NCBI GenBank assembly: GCA_046316025.1
Contig: JBKCXU010000082.1
Span: 1-55,393 of the forward strand
Reading direction: 5' to 3'
Length of the DNA: 55,393 nt
Source of the DNA: JAJTHJ01 sp046316025
GTDB taxonomy: Bacteria; Pseudomonadota; Gammaproteobacteria; Burkholderiales; Burkholderiaceae_F
Part shown: in pieces, positions 25,452 to 34,066 of the stretch
Position numbering within the stretch: position 1 is the first letter of the stretch
Layout of the letters: each line of letters opens with the position of its first letter
Position numbers and translations under genes: made by a program
The notes under the pieces: generated by a model
Told to the model about the DNA's origin: nothing
The model's database searches: none
Seen by the model: only the letters and a program-made list of their open reading frames with translations

Positions 25452-26849
25452 GTGCTCCCGCTGAACCTGATCGAGCCAGTCGTCACGTTTCGCAACAGCC
25501 AGGGCACGGCGGTGCGGGGGACACTCATTGGTCTCCAGCGTCGGGCGCTGGTGATGGAGATTTACAACCCGTACTCCATCGTGCAGGTAAGCGAGGTACT
25601 TGGCGACGTCACCGTGCGTGCCGGGCCGACCATCGTCTACAAGGGACGTGCGACCGTCAGTAGCCTGCTCAATACCGGCCTGATGGCAGTAGCGTCAGTC
25701 ACCCTTCTCGACGAGTGGTCCGACCTGAACGCCACGGCCGGCAGTGCCGCGGCCATCGGGCCGGAGGCGCGAAGATTCGTCGAGGAGTGGGAGTCGCGCT
25801 TTCGCATCCGGGCCTCGTACCAGGTCGCGGTGAGTGAACTGCGCGCCTTTTTGACCGATACCGCCCGCTGGCTGGACCAGGCCGACCTGTCAACCTCCTT
25901 GCCACGCGCGGACGACGGTCGGTTGCGCGACGACGTTTTCAACCAAATCGCAGAACCCATTCTCGCGAAGTTGTCCAGCTATGCCGACCGGCTTGAAGGC
26001 GAGGCCGAGCAGGTTCCCGAAGAAGAATCGCTGGCGCACCGCCAGTTCGCGCAGGGGGCACTCCATCCTTTGCTGCTGCGCGCTCCCTTTGCATATAGGG
26101 CGTTTTCCAAGCCGCTGGGCTACGCCGGCGATTACGAGATGGTCAACCAGATTCTGGGCGACCCGCGGCAGGGAGCAAGCACCTATTTTCAGGTCGTCAA
26201 CAGCATGTATCTGCGGATGGCGGTGGCGCGCGCCCATCGAAACCGCATCGACATCTTGGTGGATCGCCTGCGCCGTACTGCGGCGCAGGCTGAAGCCGAG
26301 GGCCGGCCTTTTCGCGTCCTTAATGTCGGTTGCGGGCCGGCCGTGGAAGTGTTGCGCTTTGTCGAACAGGCGTCCGCGCCTGGCGTGCTGGACTTCACGC
26401 TGCTCGATTTCAACGAGGAAACTCTCGCTTTCGTGCGGCAAAGGTTGGCGCAAATGCCGGCCGTCGTGCGCGCCGCCCTGTCGCTGCGATTGGTTCACCG
26501 TTCCGTTCACGAGTTACTTAAGTCCGCCGCACGGCCGCAGCCGGCGGACGCGACCTACGACTTCATCTATTGCGCCGGTTTGTTCGACTACCTATCGGAC
26601 AAGGTGTGTAGCCGCCTGGTCCGTTACTTCCTTGCGCATGCTGCGCCAGACTCTCGCGTGTTGGTGACGAACGTTCACCGCAACAATCCGGACCGCCGCA
26701 CGATGGAACACATCCTCGAGTGGCATTTGATCTATCGCGACGAACCGCAACTGTCGGCAGTGTTTCCACCCGAGTCCGGCACGCCAACCACGTTTACGGA
26801 CGCCACGGGCGTAAACCTCTTCGCTGAGTTGACTTGCGATGGGGGGTAG
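25452..26849 (+). CDS. phcB: SAM-dependent methyltransferase, PhcB-like 3-hydroxyacyl methyl ester synthase
   Basis: A 465-residue protein from the GTG at 25452 (an ATG at 25329 is possible but gives an implausible leader). The N-terminus (LNLIEPVVTFRNSQGTAVRGTLIGLQRRALVMEIYNP read with gaps) looks PilZ-like. The C-terminal half is a class I methyltransferase with VLNVGCGPAVEVLRF near residue 290, TLLDFNEETL and DFIYCAGLFDYLSD. In Ralstonia PhcB makes the methyl ester autoinducer of 3-hydroxy fatty acids. Assignment rests on the domain order and on being followed by phcS, phcR and phcQ homologues. It overlaps phcS by 11 bp. Confidence 0.82.
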   Translation: MLPLNLIEPVVTFRNSQGTAVRGTLIGLQRRALVMEIYNPYSIVQVSEVLGDVTVRAGPTIVYKGRATVSSLLNTGLMAVASVTLLDEWSDLNATAGSAAAIGPEARRFVEEWESRFRIRASYQVAVSELRAFLTDTARWLDQADLSTSLPRADDGRLRDDVFNQIAEPILAKLSSYADRLEGEAEQVPEEESLAHRQFAQGALHPLLLRAPFAYRAFSKPLGYAGDYEMVNQILGDPRQGASTYFQVVNSMYLRMAVARAHRNRIDILVDRLRRTAAQAEAEGRPFRVLNVGCGPAVEVLRFVEQASAPGVLDFTLLDFNEETLAFVRQRLAQMPAVVRAALSLRLVHRSVHELLKSAARPQPADATYDFIYCAGLFDYLSDKVCSRLVRYFLAHAAPDSRVLVTNVHRNNPDRRTMEHILEWHLIYRDEPQLSAVFPPESGTPTTFTDATGVNLFAELTCDGG

Positions 26850-28269
26850 CAGCTTGGCGGCCGAACACAACCGTGGCGCACGCTCGGCGCCGGCTCGCCC
26901 GCCGCTGGGTTTTTCTGCTGGTCGGCGCTGGCCGGCGCTGCTCGCGCCGACTAATTTCGACGATATCGAGCAATACCGCCTCGCGTGGGGCAAGGTCGGC
27001 GCGATCATCTGCGCCGGGTTGGTGTTGGGCGGCGTCGTGCTGGATGCGCTGGTATACCCGGCGCATCGGCTCGAATTTGCCGTTCTGCGCTTCCTGGCCG
27101 CGGTGCTGCTGCTTGCTGCATTCTGGGCGCTACGGACAGCGCGGTTCGCGCACCGAGTCGAGTTGTTGACCTTGGGCTGGCTGGCGATTCCTCAAGTGCT
27201 TATCTCCTACATGATCTACCGCACTAACGGCGCCGAGTCGGTCTATTTCGCCGGATTGTTGTTGGCGCTGATCCCGATTGGGACGATGTTCCCGGTGCGC
27301 CCGCACGATTGTGTTTTGTTTGCGGGCTTCACCTTCGGTGTTTATTCCCTCGCTTGTTTCCTCCAAGGTGGGCTGTTCCAGTCTTTCAATCTGTTCGGCG
27401 CCCAGTGCGTCTTTATGGGTTTTACGGCGTCGATCAGCCTGGTCTGCGCGTATCTGTCCGAGGCGGCGCGCCAGCGCGTGTTTGAGGTGAAGCGACAAAT
27501 CGAAAACCGCAACGAAGAACTGCGCGAAGCGAACTGTGCCCTCGCCGAAGTCAAAGGCCACATGATCGAGCAGGAGAAGATGGCCGCGCTGGGCACGCTG
27601 TCGGCGGGGCTGCTGCACGAGGTCAACAATCCGGTCAACTACAGCCTGATGGCGCTCAAGATGGCGCTGGCCGAGCCGGTAGCGCGCGGGCATCCGCTGC
27701 TGCTCGAAAGCCTGACCGACGCGCAGGACGGCATGAACCGCGTGCAGCGCATCGTGTCCGACCTGAAGACCTTTGCCTATCAGCGGCCGGGGGCGGACAA
27801 CGACCGCGCCTTTCCGCTGGAGCGGGCGCTGCGCTCGGCGCTGCGGCTGGCGGCATTTGAACTGAAGGACATCGAACTTACCGTCGAGGTGCCCGCCGAC
27901 AGCGAGGTGCGCGGCGACGAGCCGGCCTTGATCGGCGTGTTCATCAACCTGTTGTCCAACGCCGCGCATGCGCTGCGCAGCGCCGGGCGGGCGGCGCCGC
28001 GCATCGACGTGCGGGCGCGGCTCGAGGGCGAGCGGCTGACGGTGACGGTGCGCGACAACGGGGTGGGCATTGCGCCCGAGAACTTGAGCCGCGTGTTCGA
28101 GCCCTTTTTTACGACGCGCGACGTGGGCCAGGGCCTGGGGCTCGGGCTGGCGGTGTCCTTCGCCATCGTGCAGCGGCATGGCAGCCGCCTGCGGGTGGCG
28201 AGCGAGGCGGGCGCGTGGACGGAGTTTTCGTTCGATCTGCCGCGCGCCACGGCGCAACCTGCGGCATGA
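26839..28269 (+). CDS. phcS: Membrane sensor histidine kinase, PhcS-like
   Basis: A 476-residue kinase. The first 210 residues hold about six membrane helices (for example AVLLLAAFWAL, VYFAGLLLALIPIGTMFPV), then a coiled linker (QIENRNEELREANCALAEVK). H260 in LSAGLLHEVNNPVNY is the phosphorylation site. The HATPase domain has NLLSNAAHAL (N box), DNGVGI (G1) and GQGLGLGLAVSFAIV (G2). PhcS in Ralstonia senses the methyl ester signal. The 5' half is less GC-rich than the kinase half. Confidence 0.87.
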   Translation: MGGSSLAAEHNRGARSAPARPPLGFSAGRRWPALLAPTNFDDIEQYRLAWGKVGAIICAGLVLGGVVLDALVYPAHRLEFAVLRFLAAVLLLAAFWALRTARFAHRVELLTLGWLAIPQVLISYMIYRTNGAESVYFAGLLLALIPIGTMFPVRPHDCVLFAGFTFGVYSLACFLQGGLFQSFNLFGAQCVFMGFTASISLVCAYLSEAARQRVFEVKRQIENRNEELREANCALAEVKGHMIEQEKMAALGTLSAGLLHEVNNPVNYSLMALKMALAEPVARGHPLLLESLTDAQDGMNRVQRIVSDLKTFAYQRPGADNDRAFPLERALRSALRLAAFELKDIELTVEVPADSEVRGDEPALIGVFINLLSNAAHALRSAGRAAPRIDVRARLEGERLTVTVRDNGVGIAPENLSRVFEPFFTTRDVGQGLGLGLAVSFAIVQRHGSRLRVASEAGAWTEFSFDLPRATAQPAA

Positions 28270-29372
28270 GCTCGCCCCAGCCGGACCTGCCGCGCGCCGT
28301 GCTCTTCGTCGACGACGAGCCGGGTGCCTGTAAGTGGTTTGCCCGCGCGCTGGCCGACGAGTTCGAGGTGCTCACCGCCGGCAGCGTCGATGAAGCACTG
28401 GCGCTGCTCGGCGCGCAGGGCACGCGCATCGGCGTGCTGATCACCGACTACCGCATGCCGCGGCGCGACGGGCTGGAACTGCTGCGCCTGGCGCGCGCCG
28501 GCTGGCGCGGCATCGTCCGCATCCTGGTGAGCGCCTACGCCGACAAGGACGTGGCGCTGGCCGCGGTCAACGACGGCCACGTGTACCGCGTGCTGGAAAA
28601 GCCGCTCGATCCGGACACCGCGCGCAGCGTGCTGCGCGAGGCGCTGGCTTACGCGCAGGCGCGGGCGCAGGCGCGCGGACACAACGCGCGCGCCGCTGCG
28701 GCCGTGGGGCAGACGCTGGGCTTCCTGGCGCACGAGCTGAACACGCCGCTGGCGGTCGTGGCGATGAACGCGCAGGCCCTGCGCGAGCGGTTGCCGGAGG
28801 GTGCGGCGGCCGGGGCCGAGGTGCCGCCCGCGCTGGCGCGCATCGAGCGTGCGGCACGCTACTGCACCGATCTGTTGCAGGGCTTCGTCCGGGCGGCGCA
28901 GGGCGACTCCGGCACGGAGGAGGGCGTGGTCTTCACCGCGGCCCGGCTGGTCGAGCGTCTGCTCGACGAGTATCCGTTCGACGAAGCGCAGCGCCGCTGG
29001 CTGCGCTGTACCGCGGGCACCGACTTTGCGTTGCCGGCGCAGTCCGATCTGCTGTACCTCGTGGCTTCGACGCTCACCGGCAATGCGCTGCGAGTGCTCG
29101 CCGGCCTCCCGGCGCCGCAACTGGAGATTGCCTACGACGCGGCCGGGCGCGGCGGCTGGCTGCGCTTGGCCGACAATGGCCCCGGCGTGTCGCCGGAGCT
29201 GCTGCCGCGGCTGTCGCGCGAGCGCCTGGCCGCGCGCGGCGACGGCCACGGCATGGGCTTGGTGTTCGTGCGCCGCGTGCTGGAAGCCTGCGGCGCGCAG
29301 CTCGAACTCGATTCGGCGCCCGGCGCCGGCTTTACCGCCACCCTGCACTTCGGCCCGTCACCAGTCCAGTGA
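28266..29372 (+). CDS. phcR: Response regulator fused to a histidine-kinase-like domain, PhcR-like
   Basis: A 368-residue protein, ATG overlapping the phcS stop by 4 bp. An N-terminal receiver has the acidic pocket VDDE and phosphoacceptor D61 in LITDYRMP. The Lys in EKPLD completes it. A C-terminal transmitter-like domain follows: H156 in LAHELNTPLAVV, then LASTLTGNALR, DNGPGVSP and GDGHGMGLVFVRRVL. This receiver-plus-kinase order is the diagnostic oddity of PhcR. There is no DNA-binding domain, so output is by phosphotransfer or protein contact. Confidence 0.87.
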   Translation: MSSPQPDLPRAVLFVDDEPGACKWFARALADEFEVLTAGSVDEALALLGAQGTRIGVLITDYRMPRRDGLELLRLARAGWRGIVRILVSAYADKDVALAAVNDGHVYRVLEKPLDPDTARSVLREALAYAQARAQARGHNARAAAAVGQTLGFLAHELNTPLAVVAMNAQALRERLPEGAAAGAEVPPALARIERAARYCTDLLQGFVRAAQGDSGTEEGVVFTAARLVERLLDEYPFDEAQRRWLRCTAGTDFALPAQSDLLYLVASTLTGNALRVLAGLPAPQLEIAYDAAGRGGWLRLADNGPGVSPELLPRLSRERLAARGDGHGMGLVFVRRVLEACGAQLELDSAPGAGFTATLHFGPSPVQ

Positions 29373-29553
29373 AACGGATGAATTGCTCCCCCCGCTCGTC
29401 TGCACCTCGCCCCGTCGGCGGCGCAAGCAGATGCTCGCCGTATGACCTCATACGGCTGTGCTTTGCGCCTTGCCTGCCGGGCCGCCGTGCAGCCGCTCGG
29501 GTGTACTCCATCCGCTTCACTGGACTACTGAGCTTTCCGCAAATGGTTGACGA

Positions 29554-29653
29554 ACCCTCACCCCCGGCCCCTCTCCCGCTGCTGCGGGCGAGGGGAGCAA
29601 ACCCGCTCCCACATCGGTGGGAGAGGGTGGCGCCGCAGGCACCGGGTGAGGGT
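29554..29653. repeat. 100-bp palindromic element between phcR and phcQ
   Basis: The outer ends are perfect inverted repeats, ACCCTCACCC (29554-29563) and GGGTGAGGGT (29644-29653). Inside are nested G/C-rich palindromes (CTCTCCCGCTGCTGCGGGCGAG and GCTCCCACATCGGTGGGAG). It fills most of the phcR-phcQ gap. Similar nested palindromes occur at 44418-44487 and 52335-52431. Confidence 0.75.
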
Positions 29654-29699
29654 GCACTGGCTGTCACCCATTTCTGGAATCCTCAATAGGAGCTTTGCC

Positions 29700-30677
29700 A
29701 TGACCCCCCGCACGATCCTCTACGTGGACGACGAGGCGCTCGCGCTCAAGTACTTCGCGCGGCTGATCGAGTCGCTGGCCCCGGTGCTGACCGCCACTTC
29801 GGTGGCCGAAGGCCGGGCGCTGCTCGCCCAGCACGCGGCGCAGATCGCCGTGCTGGTGAGCGACCAGCGCATGCCCGGCGCGCGCGGCAACGAGCTGCTC
29901 GAGCACGCGCGGCTGCATCATCCGGCCATCGTGCGCATGCTGACCACCGCGTACTCCGACCTGGGCGAGGCGGTGGCGGCGGTCAACCGCGGCGAGATTT
30001 ACCGCTACATCAGCAAGCCCTGGGATGCCGATGCGCTGCGCACCGATGTGGCCAACGCCTTGGAACTGGCGCAACTGCGCCATGAGCGCGATGCGCTGTT
30101 GCGCGACAAGATGCTCGTGACCGGGCGCCAGGTGTTGGGGCAGCGGTCGGCGCTGCTGCGTGCGGCCTGCGGCGGCGCGGCCGAGCGCGACGCCGGGTTG
30201 CATCGCTACTTTGGCCTGGTGGCGCAGGCTGGCGCCGCGCTGCCCGCAGTGGACTGGCAGCGGCTTGACCAGAGTGACTGGTTGCAGGCCGAAAGCGCGC
30301 GCATGCTGGCCCTCGCGCACGCGGTGGGGCAGCACCTGGCGCAGTGGCCGGCGCCGCCGGCCGACGCTGCCGCGGCGACCGCGCAACTGGCGGCGAGCCT
30401 TGGCAGCGATGCGGAGCAACAGGCCGATGCCTTGGTGCTGCCCACAGGCCGCGCCGCGCTTTGTGCGCCGCTGCACGCCGCGGTCGATGCGCCGCTGGCG
30501 CCTGCGACCTCTGTGCTGCTCGCCTGGGTCTGCTGGTGGCCTGGCGGCGTGGATGTGGTGGCCGACGGCGAAACGCTGCGGCTCGCCGCGCAGGCCGCGC
30601 CCGCCGCCGCACTGTCGGCCGACTGGCTGGCCGCGGATATCGAGCGCCTGTGGGAGGCGAGCGTGGCGCAGCCGTAG
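29700..30677 (+). CDS. phcQ: Response regulator, PhcQ-like
   Basis: A 325-residue protein behind AGGAG with seven bases of spacing. It has an N-terminal receiver with YVDDE, D55 in VLVSDQRMPG, TTAYSDL and the conserved Lys in YRYISKPWD. The remaining 200 residues are alanine-rich helices without a recognisable output domain. PhcQ modulates PhcA activity in Ralstonia. Its position after phcBSR and the receiver plus unclassified tail support the call. The 327-bp gap from phcR suggests it can be transcribed separately. Confidence 0.8.
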   Translation: MTPRTILYVDDEALALKYFARLIESLAPVLTATSVAEGRALLAQHAAQIAVLVSDQRMPGARGNELLEHARLHHPAIVRMLTTAYSDLGEAVAAVNRGEIYRYISKPWDADALRTDVANALELAQLRHERDALLRDKMLVTGRQVLGQRSALLRAACGGAAERDAGLHRYFGLVAQAGAALPAVDWQRLDQSDWLQAESARMLALAHAVGQHLAQWPAPPADAAAATAQLAASLGSDAEQQADALVLPTGRAALCAPLHAAVDAPLAPATSVLLAWVCWWPGGVDVVADGETLRLAAQAAPAAALSADWLAADIERLWEASVAQP

Positions 30678-30737
30678 CGGCATTGGTAAGTTTGCCGGCG
30701 GCGGCGCGACAAAGAGATTTGACCGAAAGCCCGCCCG

Positions 30738-31487
30738 ATGTCGTTGAGCCTGCTCATTGCCGCGGCGGTGGCCACCCAAGCCTGCACCGCCACCAGCCCA
30801 CCCACGCGCGTCGCGCTGGTGGAGTTGTACACGTCGCAAGGCTGCTCCAGTTGCCCGCCCGCCGACCGCTGGCTGACCGCGCTGCCGCAGCGCTTCGGTC
30901 CCGCGCAGGCGCTGCCGGTGGCCCTGCACGTCGGCTACTGGGACTACATCGGCTGGAAAGACCCGTTCGCCCGGCGCGAGTTCAACGAGCGGCAGCGGCG
31001 CCTGGCAAACCTGGCGGGCGAGCGCACGGTGTACACGCCGGGTGTGTTCGTCGATGGTCGGCCGATGCCGGAGTGGTCGAGCACGCGTGGCTTCGACGCG
31101 GCGATCCAGTCGATCAACCGCCGGCCCGCGGCGGTGGACATCGGTCTGACCGTCGCCGCCCAGCGTGCCGACGCGATCGACTTCACGCTCACCGCCAGCG
31201 CGCGGACGGTCGCCGCCGCCGAGGGGGGCGAGTTGTACGTGGCGCTTCTGCAAGGCGGCCAGGTCACCGCCGTGCGCGCCGGCGAAAACCGCGGCGAGTC
31301 GCTGCGTAACGATCACGTGGCGCGCGAGTGGCGCGGCCCGTATCCACTGGGGGCGCAGCGCTTGTCCATCGCCTTGCCCGCCGGCGCGACGCCGGCGCAG
31401 TTGTCGTTGCTCGCGTTCGTGCAGGACCCCAAGACCGGCGCGGTGTTGCAGGCGGTCGGGCTGCCGCTGGCCGGCTGCCGGCCGTAG
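30738..31487 (+). CDS. DUF1223 family thioredoxin-like exported protein
   Basis: A 249-residue protein with an N-terminal export signal (LSLLIAAAVATQACTA, whose Cys could be a lipobox). The DUF1223 core is VELYTSQGCSSCPPADRWL, with a CxxC on a thioredoxin-like fold, then LHVGYWDYIGWKDPFA and YTPGVFVDGRP. DUF1223 proteins have no settled function but resemble disulfide-handling enzymes. It begins 60 bases after phcQ. Confidence 0.9.
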   Translation: MSLSLLIAAAVATQACTATSPPTRVALVELYTSQGCSSCPPADRWLTALPQRFGPAQALPVALHVGYWDYIGWKDPFARREFNERQRRLANLAGERTVYTPGVFVDGRPMPEWSSTRGFDAAIQSINRRPAAVDIGLTVAAQRADAIDFTLTASARTVAAAEGGELYVALLQGGQVTAVRAGENRGESLRNDHVAREWRGPYPLGAQRLSIALPAGATPAQLSLLAFVQDPKTGAVLQAVGLPLAGCRP

Positions 31488-31494
31488 CCGCGCC

Positions 31495-32265
31495 TCAGCG
31501 GCGGATCCGCCGCGTCGGCAACTCCGACGCGTCTTTGCGCCGCACCAGCGCGCGCATGAACTGCGGGTGCCACGGCCGGCAGGCGAGCAGCAGCGACAGC
31601 GGCGGGCGCTCCGCGGCCGGCAGGGCCGCGTCTTCCATGTGCTGGGCCGAAAACTCCCGCGCCACGCGGCGCAGCTTTTCCAGCAGGGCCACCGTCGATG
31701 CGCGCGACAGCCGGCCATTGAGCAGGATCATCAGCTCGTTGTCGGCGGCGAAGCGCGAGTCGAAAAAATCGTGCGCGTTGCTCTTGAACGCGGTCTGGAT
31801 CGGCCCGTCCGGAATCCAGGCAAAGGTGCGCGCAATACGCAGCTTGAAGCGGTTGTTGGGCAGCAACTCGATGATCCCCATCTTGTCCAGCCGCAACAGC
31901 AGCGCCACCAGTTCCGCGGGTTGCAGGTCGTAGACGGCGAGGATGTCCTCGTAGGCGAGCAGATTGAGCGCGCAGACCGCGACCAGGAAGAGCTTGGGGT
32001 CGTCCACGATCTCGCGCTCTTGTTCCTCCGTCAGGCGGGCGATCAGATGCCGCTCGCGGTCGAAGTCGCGCGTCAGATCGGTGAACTCGATGCCCGCCGC
32101 CGCGCAGATCTGGTCGATTCGCTCCAGCGTGAAGCCGCCGCGCGAGAACAGCCGCTTGATGCTCGCTTCCGACAGGTCCACCGCGCGCGCGACCTCGGCA
32201 TAGGTGATGTTGCGCGCCTTGAGCTCGCGCTTCAGCACTTCGATCACGGCGTTGGACTGGGGCAT
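31495..32265 (-). CDS. XRE-family transcriptional regulator with a long C-terminal domain
   Basis: A 256-residue protein. The N-terminal helix-turn-helix reads LKARNITYAEVARAVDLS then EASIKRLFSRGGFTLERIDQI, similar to XRE/Cro folds. The C-terminal 180 residues are alpha-helical (FLVAVCALNLLAYEDILAVYDLQP) with an internal winged-helix look (LLLRLDKMGIIELLPNNRFKLRIARTFAWIP). The start at 32265 is chosen from the HTH start. It is convergent with DUF1223. The ligand and target are unknown. Confidence 0.85.
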   Translation of the reverse strand: MPQSNAVIEVLKRELKARNITYAEVARAVDLSEASIKRLFSRGGFTLERIDQICAAAGIEFTDLTRDFDRERHLIARLTEEQEREIVDDPKLFLVAVCALNLLAYEDILAVYDLQPAELVALLLRLDKMGIIELLPNNRFKLRIARTFAWIPDGPIQTAFKSNAHDFFDSRFAADNELMILLNGRLSRASTVALLEKLRRVAREFSAQHMEDAALPAAERPPLSLLLACRPWHPQFMRALVRRKDASELPTRRIRR

Positions 32266-32390
32266 GGGAGTTCGGGGGCGGGTCGAAGAACCTGGCAGTA
32301 TCGCCCGGATCGGCCCGCGTCTGGTCGGTACCGCGACACTGCTCCGCCCGCCCACTCCGCGCCCGTTGCCGCTGCGCCGCCGGCGCAATG

Positions 32391-33791
32391 TCAGTGCCCG
32401 GAGGTTGCGTCGGGCGGATTCGCGCTCGAAAGGATTTTCAGCATGTCCTCCAGCATGCGCGCCCAGTGCGCGCTGTCACCGGCTGCCTGCCGGATGTCGG
32501 GGTCGAACTGCATTTCCCGTGGAGCGTAGTGCACCGCATACCGATTTTCCCGGACCGCCGTCAGCACGATCTCGCGGTCCCGCCGCAGTTCGGGCGCCGC
32601 GTACTCCAGCGCCGGACCATAGCTGCGCACGGCGGCCAGCACGACTTCGCGGTCGGCCCGAAGCGCGTCCGACGCGAGGCGCAGTCCCCATCCGCAGCGG
32701 GTCACCGCGGCCAGGACGAGCTCGCGGTCGGCACGCAGCGCCGGCAGGGCAAAGTCAAGCGCGCACCCGTCGTGCTGCACCAGGTCCAGCATGAACGCGC
32801 GATCCGCGCGCAGCGCCAGCGCCGCATGGGTGAGGCTGCCGGTCTCCTGGAGCGCGGCTGCCCGCACGATCTGCGCGTCGGCCCGCAGCGGCGGTGCGGC
32901 GTGAAACAGCGCCCAGCCGTCCTGCTGCACTGCAGTCAGGACGACCTCGCGATCGGCCCGCAGTTCCGGCGCCGCATACTGCAGCGACCAGCCGCGCTGC
33001 CGCATCGCTGTGAGCACCACCTCGCGGTCGGCCTGCAGCGCAGGTGCCACGTACCTCAGTGCCTTGCCGTCGACCTGCATCGCCGCCAGCACCACGGTCC
33101 GGTCGGCACGCAGGTCCGGACTCGCGTGCTCCAGCGCCCCGGGGCCGCGCCGCACCGCGGCCAGCACCACCTCGCGGTCGGCCTGCAGCGGCGGGGCAGC
33201 GAACCCCAGCGCGGCGCCGTCTTCGCGCACGGCCTCAAGCACCAGCTCCCGATCGGCCCGCAGCTCGGGCCCGGCAAACTCCAGTGCGCTCCCCGTGCTG
33301 CGTAGCGCGGCGGCCACGACTTCGCGGTCGTTGCGCAGCGCATCCTGCGCGTACTTCAGTGCCCATCCAGACCTCGCGACCGCAGCCAGAACCACTTCAC
33401 GGTCCGCGCGCAGTTCCGCCGTGGCCGACTCCAGCGCCCAGCCGGACCCGGCGACGGCGGCCAGCACCACCTCGCGATCGGCCCGCAGTGCCGGCGCCGC
33501 GTGCGCGAGCGCCAGGCCGTTGGCGCGCACGGCGTCGAGCACGACGGCGCGGTCGGTGCGCAACGTGGCAGACGCGAACTCGAGGGATCGACCGTCGAAT
33601 CGAACCGCGGCCAGCACCAGTTCACGGTCGGCCTGGAGTTGCGGGGCCAGGTGGCGCAGCGCGCCCGGTCGATGGCGGACCGCTTCCAGCGCGACTTCGC
33701 GGTCGGCACGAAACGCCTCGGGAAAGCTGCTCAGCTGCCCGCCCTCGCTGCGCAGAGCGTGGAGAAACTGCTCGCGTTCGGTTGCACTCAT
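32391..33791 (-). CDS. DUF4116-type repeat protein with sixteen 25-residue units
   Basis: A 466-residue protein starting at ATG 33791 (a GAGG lies five bases upstream). Almost the whole chain is sixteen tandem 25-residue repeats with consensus LRADREVVLAAVRxxGxALxxA-xxx. Positions L, D, R, V, A, G, AL and A are nearly invariant, and two units (12 and 16) are the most diverged. This is the DUF4116 repeat, predicted to be a helix-turn-helix solenoid for protein binding. A C-terminal cap follows (HWARMLEDMLKILSS). No signal peptide or membrane helix. Function unknown. Confidence 0.88.
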   Translation of the reverse strand: MSATEREQFLHALRSEGGQLSSFPEAFRADREVALEAVRHRPGALRHLAPQLQADRELVLAAVRFDGRSLEFASATLRTDRAVVLDAVRANGLALAHAAPALRADREVVLAAVAGSGWALESATAELRADREVVLAAVARSGWALKYAQDALRNDREVVAAALRSTGSALEFAGPELRADRELVLEAVREDGAALGFAAPPLQADREVVLAAVRRGPGALEHASPDLRADRTVVLAAMQVDGKALRYVAPALQADREVVLTAMRQRGWSLQYAAPELRADREVVLTAVQQDGWALFHAAPPLRADAQIVRAAALQETGSLTHAALALRADRAFMLDLVQHDGCALDFALPALRADRELVLAAVTRCGWGLRLASDALRADREVVLAAVRSYGPALEYAAPELRRDREIVLTAVRENRYAVHYAPREMQFDPDIRQAAGDSAHWARMLEDMLKILSSANPPDATSGH

Positions 33792-34066
33792 AAGCGCCTC
33801 GCTGTCGCTGTTGCCGGCCAAGGCGGATCGGGCTGCACCCCCCGCTCGGCAGGGAGGCAGTTTAAGCGGCCCGTTCGGTGGCGGCCTTGTGCGTTCCGTC
33901 GCTGCTCGGCGGCACGGCCACTGCCGCGTTAGACTGGGTCACACCTGCTGAATTCGCGCGCCGGTACCGGCAGTTGCCGGCACCGGCGCCTAACCCGACG
34001 CCGGCATTTTCTACTTCCTAACGCTCCTGAATCGGGGACAGAGTCAGCCCGAATCATTCCTCAAGA

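Noticed and set aside
32391..33791. CRISPR-like periodicity in the region
   Set aside because: The 75-bp period comes from the 25-residue DUF4116 repeat in a coding frame; repeats are not identical and there are no spacers.
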